Source of the DNA: Euglena gracilis
Lineage: Eukaryota; Euglenida; Euglenophyceae; Euglenales
Direction of reading: 5' to 3'
NCBI GenBank assembly: GCA_039621445.1
Contig: CP154954.1
Location: 53,642,155 to 53,706,154 of the forward strand
Length of the DNA: 64,000 bases
Below the pieces are notes generated by a model. That model ran no database searches. It saw nothing but the letters and a program-made list of their open reading frames with translations, and was not told the origin of the DNA. How positions within the stretch are numbered: the stretch's first letter is position 1; every line of letters begins with the position of its first letter. This document shows positions 54,951-64,000 of the stretch, piece after piece. A program made the position numbers and the translations under genes.

Positions 54951-55889
54951 ACATCTGTCTTCATAATGCCCTTTTTTGTGACAAAATCGACAGAAAATTG
55001 TGGCTCCAAATCGTTGGGCTGGGGTGTCATCAAATTTTTATTGCACCCTTGCCTTTGCCTTTTTCTTTGCCTTTTCCTTTTCCACCAGATTTTCCACCTT
55101 TTCCGGATTCTGGGACACTTTCACCAACTTTTTCTGATTGGTCAGGGGGTCTTTCAATCAGGGGTCTGAGATTTTTTTTTTCAGCAAATTCCTCTCCAAC
55201 CAATCTTCAGAACTTTTTTCAAAAATTGTTTTCCTCAAATCTGTGAATGTCTCAGAACGATGTTTGTAAAATCTGTCTGCCCTTATGTCTGCATACATTC
55301 TGAGGTGTAATTTCCTCAGCAAAACCAGAAACTTTTCCTGGTCACTCATGGCCTGGGGGCTCAACCTGGCTATCAAACTGTCCAACTCAATGAAAAGTTT
55401 TTTGATGTCTTGGGGTTCAGGGTTCTGTGAAAGTGCCGGCACTTTCTCAATGGCAGATCTCAAAGTCATGTCATTTTCCAGTGTTGGGAACAATTTTGCA
55501 ATTCGCAACAGCACTTTTTCATAATCATCATTCTCATCAATCACTTTTTCAACCAGTTTTTTCACCTTGGGGGTAAAACATTCCAACAGCCAATCCTTTT
55601 TCTGGACATTTCCAAATTCAACAGCACCAGTTAACCTCAACCATCTGCCAAAATCTTTCAAAAACTCTGGCCAAATTGCACCATCAAACTCTGGCAATTT
55701 CACAGGGGGTAATCTTGAACTTTGGGTTGAACTTTGGTTGGGGTTGCTGGAGTTTGGTTCCACAATTTGCTTCAGAAATGTTTCAACCTTGGTGACGGGG
55801 TTCACAGGGGTAAACACAGACTGACTGCTGCTGGCTGATTTGATTTCCAATTCTTGCAACCTTCTTTCCAAATCTTCAATGGAAGACAT
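54951..55889 (-). CDS. Gag and CCHC knuckle of the nested chromovirus, second copy
   Basis: Gag 55158-55889 (243 aa) and knuckle CRFCHKKGHYEDRC at 54951-54992, unchanged from the first copy. Confidence 0.75.
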
Positions 55890-56533
55890 TTCTGCAGATC
55901 ACTTTCAAAAAATCTCAACAACTGGCTCTGAAAACTGGGAGAAACACTGGTCAACCCAAAAAGACAAACAAAACTGAAGAAACCAGAAAGGAAAACCAAC
56001 CACTTGGTTCAGGACCATGTCAGCAAGATGATGAAGATCTTGCCTCCACCAGGATCTTCTTCTGGACAGCAAGGTGAACAGCAGCACCACAAGCTTCAAC
56101 AACCAAGTAACCAGTACAACAACTGTTGACAAATTCTCCACTGTGAACTTGTTCACCACAGCCTCAATGTCAACTTCCTGTTGAAGATGTTGTTCTGTAC
56201 CAGCAACTCGGTTAACCTTGCCTTCAGGAAGTACACCTTCTGGAATTTCAACAACCAGTAAAACAAAGACCAGTCTCCTCGAAGACGTCTTGGACGATTG
56301 TAACAAGAATCCTCTGCGACCAGCTTTGGACGCCTCAGAATATTCTTTTGTTTTTCTTGAAATCCTCGGATTCCCAATTTTCTTGATATCCCAATTGTCC
56401 CAAAGACGTAAACACAAATCAATGTGAAGACATAACACCAGGGCCAGCAGTCTGCGAGGGGAAAAGTTCGAATTCAGAATACAAAAGTTCGGCAGTTGGT
56501 AAGGTAAGCGGTCAGCAAATAGTTCGCAGTATC

Positions 56534-57096
56534 TGTTGAAACAGTAGTGAGTTCGCCCATATACTTGGGGAAGCGGGGTACCACCGGAATGGCATACTGC
56601 CTTTGAGGTTCTGGTTGTGCGGCATACTGCCCTTGTGGAAGTTGTTCAGCGGCATGATGCCCTTGTGGAGTTTGAGTCTGGTGGTATTGACTACAAATTT
56701 GTTCGGCCAGTTGTCGTTGATCATATTGCACATATTTTTATTCTCTACTGCCTGAAGAGCAGCTTGGCTACTGGTAGCCGTGTCGTATCTTCTCAGTGGC
56801 CGCGGTTGCAGCACCGCAAACTGTTTGTAGGCAAATTCTGTGTGTTGTTCTGGCGCAAAATGCGGAACCGCATTTTGCGTCACAGGGAGATTTGCCACTG
56901 CGGGCCTTGCTTCCGAAGCAGCTCGCACACGAGGGATTGCCACTACGGACCTTGCTGCCGAAGCAGCTTGTACCTGCCGAACGGGGAGTTGCCCTCCTCG
57001 GGGGAGTGCAAGTCCTCGTCGAGGGTGAGGAGGTCCTCCCATAGGAGGTTATGCGGGCGGTTGGGAGGATGGGGGACCACGTCCCCGTCATCCAGC
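56534..57096 (-). CDS. N-terminal part of the split unknown protein, second copy
   Basis: As 27422-27982, but without the stop found in the first copy: the frame passes SSQAALQAVENKNM before the Gln-rich part. Ends at GTATC 56529-56533. Confidence 0.5.
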
Positions 57097-57334
57097 ATCC
57101 ATCTTGAGAGTAAGTAGATAAAAGCAAGCACTGAGCTGTGGGAAACAAAAAAATGACTCATTGTATGTAAACATTGTACGCACGCAACCAAGTGAACACA
57201 ATCAAAAGAATACTGTATGTATATCAGCACCAAGTGTAACATAATCGCATTGTATCTCCAAGTTTAATAAAAACGTGTAGTATAAGGACCGTAGTCCTTT
57301 TGTGAAAAGTCCTTCGCTAGGGAAAAAATGATTT

Positions 57335-57403
57335 GGCATCCGCCCATTATACATTTTGGCATTCGCCCATTGTATATCTTGGCCTCCGCCCATTATCCGG
57401 TTT
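57335..57403. repeat. Three tandem 23-bp repeats, second copy
   Basis: Identical to 28221-28289. The hairpin aaggac-cgta-gtcctt precedes them at about 57284-57299. Confidence 0.85.
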
Positions 57404-57456
57404 TGTCAAAAGTCCAGGCTACGGACAAAATCTTGGACATCTTTGTGCATCATCCC

Positions 57457-57669
57457 TTAGAAGGTATTTACAGAAATAGCTATGTTGTTTCGTTTGTTCC
57501 ATAGTTTCCAGTCTTGTTGGATGTAGCCAAGAAAACTAGTTGCAGGTTCCCAAGTGTCCTCTTCGGGACCGTACCCTTTCCACCGCACCTTCAAGTAATG
57601 CAAACCCCTGTCTACTTTGAGGTCGAGGATTTTGTCAACGACAACATCATCCGTTTCGGGCAGCGTTGA
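57457..57669 (-). CDS. Chromodomain of the second chromovirus, second copy
   Basis: Same as 28343-28555: KILDLKVDRGLHYLKVRWKG and EEDTWEPATS, TAA at 57457-57459. Confidence 0.92.
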   Translation of the reverse strand, partial: STLPETDDVVVDKILDLKVDRGLHYLKVRWKGYGPEEDTWEPATSFLGYIQQDWKLWNKRNNIAISVNTF

Positions 57670-58770
57670 CCGTGGTTTGAAGTAGAGGCAGCTTTACCGT
57701 TTGGTGGAGTCCAGTATGGTTTGAAGTCATCCATGTGCACATCTTCGGCACCGTTTGGTAAAGCGACTTTGTTACGCCCCCTTGTACCCATCCGGTCGAG
57801 GATCTCACATGGTCCGATCCAGAGGGGGTCCAACTTCGTGTATTGCATGTGGGTTCTACTGTTCCGAACCCACACGCGGTCACCAGGGTTGTAAACTTGT
57901 GATTTGTTTTCTTCTAAGAATTGTCGTTGTTTTTGTAAGTGTATAGCTATTACGCGGTTTTGCACATCCGTGCGCAGTGATTCCACTTCAGACAACCAGG
58001 TTTCATAATTCACGCTAGAACGAGCGGGTCGTTTTGACGGGATGTCGCCAACGGCTGGAGGGTCTCGTCCGAAGACGATTTTGTACAGTGAGTATTGCAA
58101 TATCAGACCCGGTAAAGTGTTGATATAAAATAATCACCAGGGTAATACTTGTAGCCAGGCGTTGTGTGATTAGGGCAGTGAAAGTCGTAGCATGTTAACT
58201 ACAGCTTTCAATGCCGCTTCAGCGCGACCATTATCTTTTGGACGATAAACGATAGAAAAATGCTTCTCAATTCCGAGTAAGCCACAAAGAGTTGGTAAAA
58301 AATGAGAAGTAATCAAATGGTCTTGATCACACACGATTTCATTCGGTAAACCCATGAGGCAAATGTATCTTTCTAAAAACATTTGTGCCAAAACTTGTGC
58401 TGTCAACCCTGCTTTTTGGCATGGAATGGCTACGATGTACCCACTCAGCCGACAGACGACAACAAGAAAGTAAATCGTAAATTTTGTCATCTGTTCCTTT
58501 GCAAGGTTCTAATTCCGGAAAGCCATGCAGAGGGAAATAAAAATGTCATTTGGTACGGGGAAGAAATCCATCGTACCAGGGGGGTACATCTGCGTGGTTT
58601 GACGGCCTGAAAAAATTGAGACCGTTGCGAAATTTATAAACAGCGCTTGTACAAATCTTTTTCGGCCAGGGTTGTATATTACCTGCGACCCACCAAAGAA
58701 AGAAGTTTGAAGGCCCCAGGGTGACCTTGGTTGTGATAACATAAAAGTATGTCATCCACCAAGTTACAGG
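57612..58770 (-). CDS. Integrase of the second chromovirus, second copy
   Basis: C-terminal GPF/Y part 57612-58100, core 58170-58490 with CDQDHLITS and DNGRAEAAL, N-terminal HNQGHPG near 58717-58738. G-run and A-run indels shift frames between them differently from the first copy. Confidence 0.8.
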
Positions 58771-58900
58771 GTATGCAGTATTTGTAACCAGTCTCATTCT
58801 GAAAAACCAAACGTAAAAGTGATAAGGTATAATTCTCAACCAATTAACCATTACGCAGCCTTTGTATGACATCATTATAAAAATCATCATTGGAATAATT

Positions 58901-59600
58901 CTATTCACGAAAAAAGAGAGGGGATGGGGCTTCTGATCGCGTGACTCGGCGTGGGCCCGGCATTCTGCCGCGTTGTCGTTTTCCCCGTATGGAGGCTATC
59001 GGCATCTGCCGCCAAATTCGCGAAAAAAGAAATTTGTCAAGTAAGTTGTCAGTGGCTTCTGCGCGCCTCGCGAAATTGTCGGCTTCGCGACTTCCGTGGA
59101 ACGTGGCATCACCCTCGTCATGGTTACCAGGGTAACGCCAGGGTGCGCAGGAGGGTGAGTCTGCCACTTTTAGAGTGTGACCTGGTATATAAACTACCAC
59201 CAGGTTTAATTGACTCAAAAAATTGTGCCAACGGCATCTTCGGCCAACTGAGGACATAGCACTGTTCAGGTATTCGGTGTACCAGTGTTGGAGAGACTCG
59301 TGGTCTGTCAACACTAGTATTTGTACGAGTGAACTTGCGACCCAACTTCGGAATTTTTGTAGAATAAGGACAACGGCATACGTCTGCTTTTCAAGTATGC
59401 CCCATTTTACCTGTCCTTTGCTGTCTTCACCTTGTAGGTTTCTGCTGAAGAATGCTACAGGGCACAATTCACTGGACGAGTTGTGTTGACTCAACACACA
59501 GCCGACAGCATAGTCACTGCTGTTGACCTCCAGTACATATGGCTTCTACGGGTCAGCAATGTCAAGTATAACGTTGTCCAACATCAGCTGGTTGAGTATC
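58901..59600 (-). CDS. RNase H of the second chromovirus, second copy
   Basis: 58901-59497, 198 codons, with LVLTDHESLQHWYTE; identical in length to 29789-30385. Confidence 0.85.
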
Positions 59601-59715
59601 GTTAGCGATTCTCGCATTGTATCATTCCATTGTATCTTTGTATTTTCAGGCACACAAATTTTGAGTTGTACCGCGTTTTTCGCGACTTCCTTCGTGTAAA
59701 TCGCGTGATACTTTG

Positions 59716-60330
59716 CTAAACCCAAAAAAGATTTAAATATGTGATTGTTTTGATGTGATCAGCTGTCCACTTCTTTATAGCTTCAAGTATCCTTGGAGAT
59801 GATCTCCTTTGTCCGTTGTTAAGAACGTGTCCACAAAATTTTATCGTTTCGCGAAACAAATGCATTTTCGCGCCTTTGACGAAAAGCAAATGTTTTTGAA
59901 ACATTGTCAGTACGGATCTCACATCGCGGTAGTGGATATCAAGGATATCACTACCCGATTTTGTAAGTGGAGGGGGTGTGCCTATCAGCACGTCATCAAT
60001 GTATACCATTGCAAACGGTAAGTCCCGTAAAATCAATTGTATCATACTTTTGGAACATGGCTGGGCCGTTATGTACACCCATTAGTAAACACCGTCCATT
60101 TGTAAACTCCGCGAGAGGTTACGAAAACCATCATCTAAGTCGAAAATAGACCTGAGTCTTTTTTTGCTTGTTTTGTAAGCAAGTCTTCTGGAAATGGATC
60201 ATCCTTAGTCTGTGAGTTCAAGTATCGGTAATCCAGCACAAGTCTGCACTTCTTCTGTCCAGAAGCATCGGGAGGCTTGGGTACCAAAAAAATTGTGACG
60301 TACACTCGCTTTTGGATGGTATGATCAATT
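59716..60330 (-). pseudogene. Reverse transcriptase of the second chromovirus
   Basis: VTIFLVPKPPDASGQKKCRL and VLDYRYLNSQTKDDPFPEDL (about 60180-60300), FDLDDGF, MGVHNGPAMFQ, and FAMVYIDDVLIG with the YIDD active site (59716-60078), then INFCGHVL-type connection residues. Frameshifts separate the motifs. Found only here because the first copy ends at the gap. Confidence 0.85.
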
Positions 60331-60729
60331 TTAGCTCAATCAGTTTTCGATCATTGCATTGAGGGCTTGTTCTTTTTCGCTTGAACAGCGAAAGAATTTT
60401 TGGTGCATGGGCTGTGCACCTTCTTTGAGTTCGATTTTACAGACACCAAAAGGTCCGCAATTTACACCAACAGGTCCGCAATTTACAGGATTTATGCCAT
60501 GGGCATAGATATGACGTTCTAGAACATCACTGAATTCGCGATTTATATTTGTACATACTTCTTATGTCTTGGGGTGTTGACCACCGCTTTCTATCACTGC
60601 GGATAGTTGGTATGATTGGTCATTCTGACCTTTTTCCTGTAGTAATTTGCCGGTGTGGTCAACAGTTCTGAATGAATCAAAGACACAAACACGAAAAATG
60701 ATTTCTTTCAACGGTGGTAACATGACACC
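60331..60729 (-). pseudogene. Linker between methyltransferase-like domain and RT, second chromovirus
   Basis: Protein-like pieces on minus (VFDSFRTVDHTGKLLQEKGQ, HAPMHQKFFRCSSEKEQALN type, leading into RT) with two stops. EQALNAMIEN is the usual run-in to Ty3/gypsy RT. A 20-base direct repeat occurs at about 60448-60490 (ggtccgcaatttacac/g). Confidence 0.55.
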
Positions 60730-61401
60730 TCAAAAATCTTCAAACAACGGGTTTTCATTCGGTAAATCCCACCACTGAAAAGTGACATACGTCAGTTGCT
60801 GGAACCATTCCACTTCGAGATATATAGGAATGAGCAGCACACCGCGTGCTTGATCCTGAAGGATCTTGTGAACAACAAAAGGGATAAGTTTGAGAGGTGT
60901 GTGTAGCCAAATAACTACATCACCCCAGAACTTATTAAACGCAACTGTATGGCTGGACCAGTAGTTGGGCAGGCGAGAAGGTGCTTTGGACGAAAATGCA
61001 TCAATCTCCAATTGTAATTCCCTCGACTTTGCGATCCGTGCAATTTTGGAACACCAAGTTTCCAAAATGCGATATTGTCCAAAATCGAACGCATTCCAAA
61101 TGTGGTTCGCGAAAACTGTCGCCGTTTCAGACCTATAGAGGGCTGAAACACAGTTCATCGGGCCACATTGGTAATGCAGTGTGTCCAAAGACACTTCATC
61201 AGTCATTGTACCAAGTGCATTGCGAAAAATACAATGGTAGGCATTCTGCCATTTGGTAACAGGGACATTGGAGGGGTTGTCATTCTGCCATTCGGGGTCA
61301 GAGAGATTGGCTTTCTTCCGTTGAAGCTCAGGATACGTGATTCTCGCGATTCCGAATAGGGAAGCGATTCCGCTTGTCCAGTTGTCGATGTACTTCAACA
61401 C
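60730..61401 (-). CDS. DIRS/Dam-type methyltransferase-like domain in a chromovirus, 223 codons
   Basis: Open frame lying between protease and RT. Its second half reads LQLEIDAFSSKAPSRLPNYW, AFNKFWGDVVIWLHTPLKLI, PFVVHKILQDQARGVLLIPI and LEVEWFQQLTYV. This parallels, segment by segment, the domain after RNase H in the DIRS elements of this window (ETDLFSS.., ..NPPWSIIQKIL.., VLMVTPYW.., TWWPQL). The catalytic NPPW position is HTPL, so methyltransfer is doubtful. The first half (MLKYIDNWTSGIASLFGIA onward) is not recognised. Confidence 0.6.
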   Translation of the reverse strand: MLKYIDNWTSGIASLFGIARITYPELQRKKANLSDPEWQNDNPSNVPVTKWQNAYHCIFRNALGTMTDEVSLDTLHYQCGPMNCVSALYRSETATVFANHIWNAFDFGQYRILETWCSKIARIAKSRELQLEIDAFSSKAPSRLPNYWSSHTVAFNKFWGDVVIWLHTPLKLIPFVVHKILQDQARGVLLIPIYLEVEWFQQLTYVTFQWWDLPNENPLFEDF

Positions 61402-62455
61402 ACAACGGGTAACAACTCGGTTTGTTGTGTTGTCGTTCAGCTGTCAGGGTATACTCGGTACCGGTTCCGGTACCAAATGTACTCTGGTTGTTGAGTAAAG
61501 CAATTACTTTGGAAGGTTCAACAATACATCCACAATCAAAATCAGGTTGTGTGGAAATTCTCCGACAATGTGCGCATTGGAAGGAAGTGTCGGTCTGTTG
61601 GTGCACGTCAGTCATGTGTAGTTGGTGTACGGGGATATTGAAAGTTGTAGCTGCTGGGGGGTGTACAGGGGTGTCCGAAATCGACACACCTGGTAGAAAA
61701 CGTAAAAGTTGTGCAGCTGGTCGGCCACTCAACACCGAATTTTCTTCAGGCCTTTGAGTTTTCACCTTGGAACCCAGTGAAACGTGGGAGGTTAACCCAC
61801 TCGCTTTTCCTACCGCATGCGAAACGTGCGGTAAAAGTGTAGTGGGTAGAGTAGCAGCTGTCTCTTTACCCCTGGCGTAGGAAACGGTGTTTTGGGTTGT
61901 AGAAAACGTTGTGACTAGGCGGGGGGGCGTCTGGGAAGACACCTTGGGAGAGAAATTATGTGATGTGGGTTGTGTGCGTGAGGTAGTGCGCAAACCGAGG
62001 GAGGGGCAGTCCACAACCAGGCGGTTCTGACGCAAAAACGGAAAACCCAAAATTACGTCAGACCCGCGGATACCCGATTCGTAACCCCAGGTACCCAGAA
62101 AATTTTGTATGTGTGGGGGTTGTGAGTGGTGCTTGGGGATGATGGGGAGGAGTATGTCCAAAAAGCATCCCAAGTCACCACTGCACATGGGGCTGTTGTA
62201 AGCAGTCATAATTTTGATGGGGTACTTGGCTTTCACCAAGAGGGAGTTGGGAATTATTCCCGTTCGAAAAGGAATGGGGATTCGACACCCTGTGTCGACC
62301 AAAATTTTGCATTTCGTAGAAAACTTTTGTGTTCCGATTTCCGCTTTGACCAAAAGTTCCATGGGGGCTACGCAAAGCGCAGCATCCGGTGTAAAATTGT
62401 TGTCTCTCCAACTGTTCCAGGATTCCTTTCCTACTTTGCTCACCAGTCCAGGCAA
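61328..62455 (-). CDS. Aspartic protease region of the second chromovirus, 375 codons
   Basis: FSTKCKILVDTGCRIPIPF carries DTG (62289-62297), followed by GIRGSDVILGFPFLRQNRL, matching the flap-to-ILG pattern of retropepsins. A long Ser/Thr/Pro-rich linker follows, and then a Cys cluster FQCAHCRRISTQPDFDCGC that may bind zinc. Ends overlapping the start of the methyltransferase-like frame. Open throughout. Confidence 0.8.
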   Translation of the reverse strand: MPGLVSKVGKESWNSWRDNNFTPDAALCVAPMELLVKAEIGTQKFSTKCKILVDTGCRIPIPFRTGIIPNSLLVKAKYPIKIMTAYNSPMCSGDLGCFLDILLPIIPKHHSQPPHIQNFLGTWGYESGIRGSDVILGFPFLRQNRLVVDCPSLGLRTTSRTQPTSHNFSPKVSSQTPPRLVTTFSTTQNTVSYARGKETAATLPTTLLPHVSHAVGKASGLTSHVSLGSKVKTQRPEENSVLSGRPAAQLLRFLPGVSISDTPVHPPAATTFNIPVHQLHMTDVHQQTDTSFQCAHCRRISTQPDFDCGCIVEPSKVIALLNNQSTFGTGTGTEYTLTAERQHNKPSCYPLCVEVHRQLDKRNRFPIRNRENHVS

Positions 62456-62649
62456 AAATTTGGACTGGGGGTGGGCGACCCGAAAATTTTCCGGGTACGA
62501 CCAAAAAGGCAGATTGGCAGGGAAACTAAGGTTGATCAGGTCCTACTTCCGTCTGTTCATCAGCCCAGAGGTCCGTGCCCACAGACCTCGGGCTCCCCTA
62601 CTCCAGGTCCGATTCAGCAATTCTGCTGTTTATCGTTTTCTTGTGTGAA

Positions 62650-63700
62650 TAGATAGCGCGCAATGTGCGGACCGCCTTGCGGTCGTCCTCCGACGGGGAT
62701 TTGGAGTTCTCATCCCCTCCCTGCCCGAAACCGGGGTTTCTTCCTCTAAAGAGGAGATTTTGAACCCGACCTTGTGCTTGTTGTTACGTTTTGTGTCATT
62801 GCGGTGACGTTGGTTCGGGCAGGGAGAGCGAGAACGGTAACACTTGGACGAGTGGTGGTTACGTGATCCACAAATGGAACACTTTTGTCGGTTTTGTAAC
62901 TTGGATGGGATTTCACCCCTTGGAGGTCTGGGTGAACGGAATCCTGTTCGACTGCGATTGTTGTAATCCGGTTTCCGGGATGATCGCGAAGAGGATGATC
63001 CACTTCGCGAACGTGATCGCGATGAGTCGCGATTTGTATCACGTTTGTAAGGGGGTCGGAGTGATCGACCACGAGGTGCGCGATCGCGTCCGCAGTCGCG
63101 GAACGGTGATCAGGACCTTTGGCGATAACCCGAAGATTGTGACTGTCCAGATTTGTGTGAAAACCTAGAGGAGCTCGAGCTTCGGGATGATTGTGAACCC
63201 CTTGGACTCTGATATCACTTTCGCGTATCAGGGTGGGGGCAGTTCACGGGACGTATGCCCCGATTTGTTGCACAAAAAGCAAGTTTTGTCAGTAGATTGG
63301 TCAGAAGAGCGCGGGTAGCGCGTTTTTGTGTCTCCTCTTGGGGAGTTTGTATGTTTGCAGTATCCCCGTGGGGATTTTGGAGAAGGAGTCTTTTGTAGGA
63401 CACTTACCGTACCACTGGTGAGACCAGCGGTAGGGTGCTGGGTGTAAGTTGATGATATCTGTCCCAAAAGTTGTGAGAGTTTCATATGGTTGGAAACGTA
63501 ATTCCACCGTTGGTCAAGTGTAAGTTTAATGTCCGCGTTGAATGTATTTGATAATTGTAGGAATGAAACGGAGGAGAACCGCATCGAATTTTTCTTTCAT
63601 TTGGTTCTCTCCCTGTTCATCAACTTCCGAAGCCAATCCCAACCGTTTGGAATGCCAAAGGTCGATTGACTTCCATTTTCGGTCACTAGGTGCGAATTGC
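62650..63700 (-). pseudogene. Gag with two CCHC knuckles, second chromovirus
   Basis: Pieces in order: KWKSIDLWHSKRLGLASEVD with FDAVLLRFIPTIIKYIQRG (about 63540-63690), DQRWNYVSNHMKLSQLLGQ, knuckle one CFLCNKSGHTSR with its last Cys one frame away (about 63240-63285), an Arg/Ser/Asp-rich stretch, and knuckle two CSICGSRNHHSSKC (about 62847-62888), a perfect C-x2-C-x4-H-x4-C. Frames are shifted several times. Confidence 0.7.
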
Positions 63701-63907
63701 TGTCAATTTTTTTTCCGGCGCAATTCGCGAAATTAGGCTTCAACAAGTTGACGCATATTGGTCAACCAGTTCATCAAAAGAAATCCGATTCCGATCACAA
63801 GTTGTCGGGCGCGTTCTTTTTCTTTCTTGGGGAGGCAATCAATAAATCACATTTTGATTACCTCGGGGGTCCCGTCTTGGGTTGGGCCCTTGAAGTCCCA
63901 GTAGTAT

Positions 63908-63921
63908 ACCCAGTCGCGCCA
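63908..63921 (-). other. Possible primer-binding site of the second chromovirus
   Basis: Minus strand TGGCGCGACTGGGT starts with TGG, as tRNA-primed sites do, and lies upstream of gag next to a sequence ending in ttaca (63935-63940) that could be the LTR end. The spacing of about 15 bases is long and the tRNA is not identified. Confidence 0.3.
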
Positions 63922-64000
63922 AAAATTTTTCCAAGTTGTAAGATCTCCGCCCGATTGTGGCTTGAGCTTGTTGGCATTTTATAATTGTACCTTTTAAATC
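63922..64000. other. Possible start of an LTR at the window edge
   Basis: From tgtaagatctccgccc (63936) to the end. Contains ccgcccgattgtgg, like the cgcccattgt repeats at 28221 and 15143. The rest of the LTR is outside the window. Confidence 0.3.

Larger units (their letters stand above)
49755..56528 (-). mobile_element. Nested chromovirus, second copy
   Basis: LTRs 49755-49945 and 56327-56528, target duplications GTATC at 49750-49754 and 56529-56533, primer site 56309-56322. It has fewer breaks than the first copy: RT and the integrase N-terminal part are continuous here. Confidence 0.92.
30747..59845. repeat. Second copy of the 29.1-kb segment
   Basis: Matches 1612-30733 from end to end. 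Its left end is the gap and its right end continues without a break into the rest of the second chromovirus. Confidence 0.97.
57457..63960 (-). mobile_element. Second chromovirus, near full length, with a methyltransferase-like domain
   Basis: Minus-strand order from right to left: Gag with two CCHC knuckles, aspartic protease, DIRS/Dam-type methyltransferase-like domain, RT, RNase H, integrase, chromodomain. Many frames are shifted, so it is decayed or poorly polished. The 5' LTR lies at or beyond the window edge. A possible LTR inner end (ttgtaagatctccgccc) is at about 63936. Confidence 0.88.

Noticed and set aside
1612-59845. Treating the two copies as a recent biological tandem duplication
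   Set aside because: Possible in principle, but the gap sits exactly at the junction and the truncated chromovirus is completed only after copy two, which an unmerged overlap explains more simply.

Overview
This is eukaryotic, repeat-dominated DNA. Three things show it: candidate GT/AG-bounded GC-rich exons, long CA/CG microsatellites, and dense LTR and DIRS-type retroelements with no prokaryotic operons. The host lineage cannot be fixed from the sequence. DIRS elements and chromoviruses occur in algae, other protists and aquatic invertebrates. A primer-binding site in one element is close to the initiator-tRNA-Met end typical of animals, which is only a weak hint.

Large-scale layout: bases 1612-30733 and 30747-59845 are the same ~29.1 kb read twice, separated by 13 Ns. 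The first copy starts inside the left sequence and ends exactly at the gap. The second starts exactly at the gap and runs on into unique sequence. This is how two overlapping contigs look when scaffolded end to end without merging. The real locus is probably 1-1611, then one 29.1 kb copy, then 59846-64000. The copies differ by scattered SNPs, many homopolymer indels and a few dense clusters, and frameshifts are often private to one copy.

Region by region (first copy; the second repeats it at about +29.11 kb): (1) 1-4594, low-copy host-like DNA with candidate exons of an unrecognised gene on the plus strand, two microsatellites and G/C-homopolymer-rich spacer. (2) 4595-14793, three related DIRS-type tyrosine-recombinase retrotransposons head to tail on the minus strand: a, almost complete; b, full length but decayed; c, cut off inside the recombinase gene. 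Each has inverted termini and an internal complementary region, and element a encodes Gag, RT, RNase H, a Dam-like methyltransferase-type domain and a tyrosine recombinase. (3) 14794-20639 plus 27422-28342, a decayed block of minus-strand reading frames that I do not recognise. (4) 20645-27416, a Ty3/gypsy chromovirus with LTRs, 5-bp target duplication, tRNA-iMet-like primer site, Gag, protease, RT, RNase H, integrase and chromodomain, nested inside that block. (5) 28343-30733, and more fully 57457 to about 63960, a second chromovirus running gag, protease, an unexpected DIRS-type methyltransferase-like domain, RT, RNase H, integrase, chromodomain.

Best candidates for something undescribed: the methyltransferase-like domain between protease and RT of the second chromovirus; the unrecognised multi-gene block lying downstream of its chromodomain and bounded by similar repeat/hairpin clusters; and the exact, frame-preserving insertion of one chromovirus into that block.
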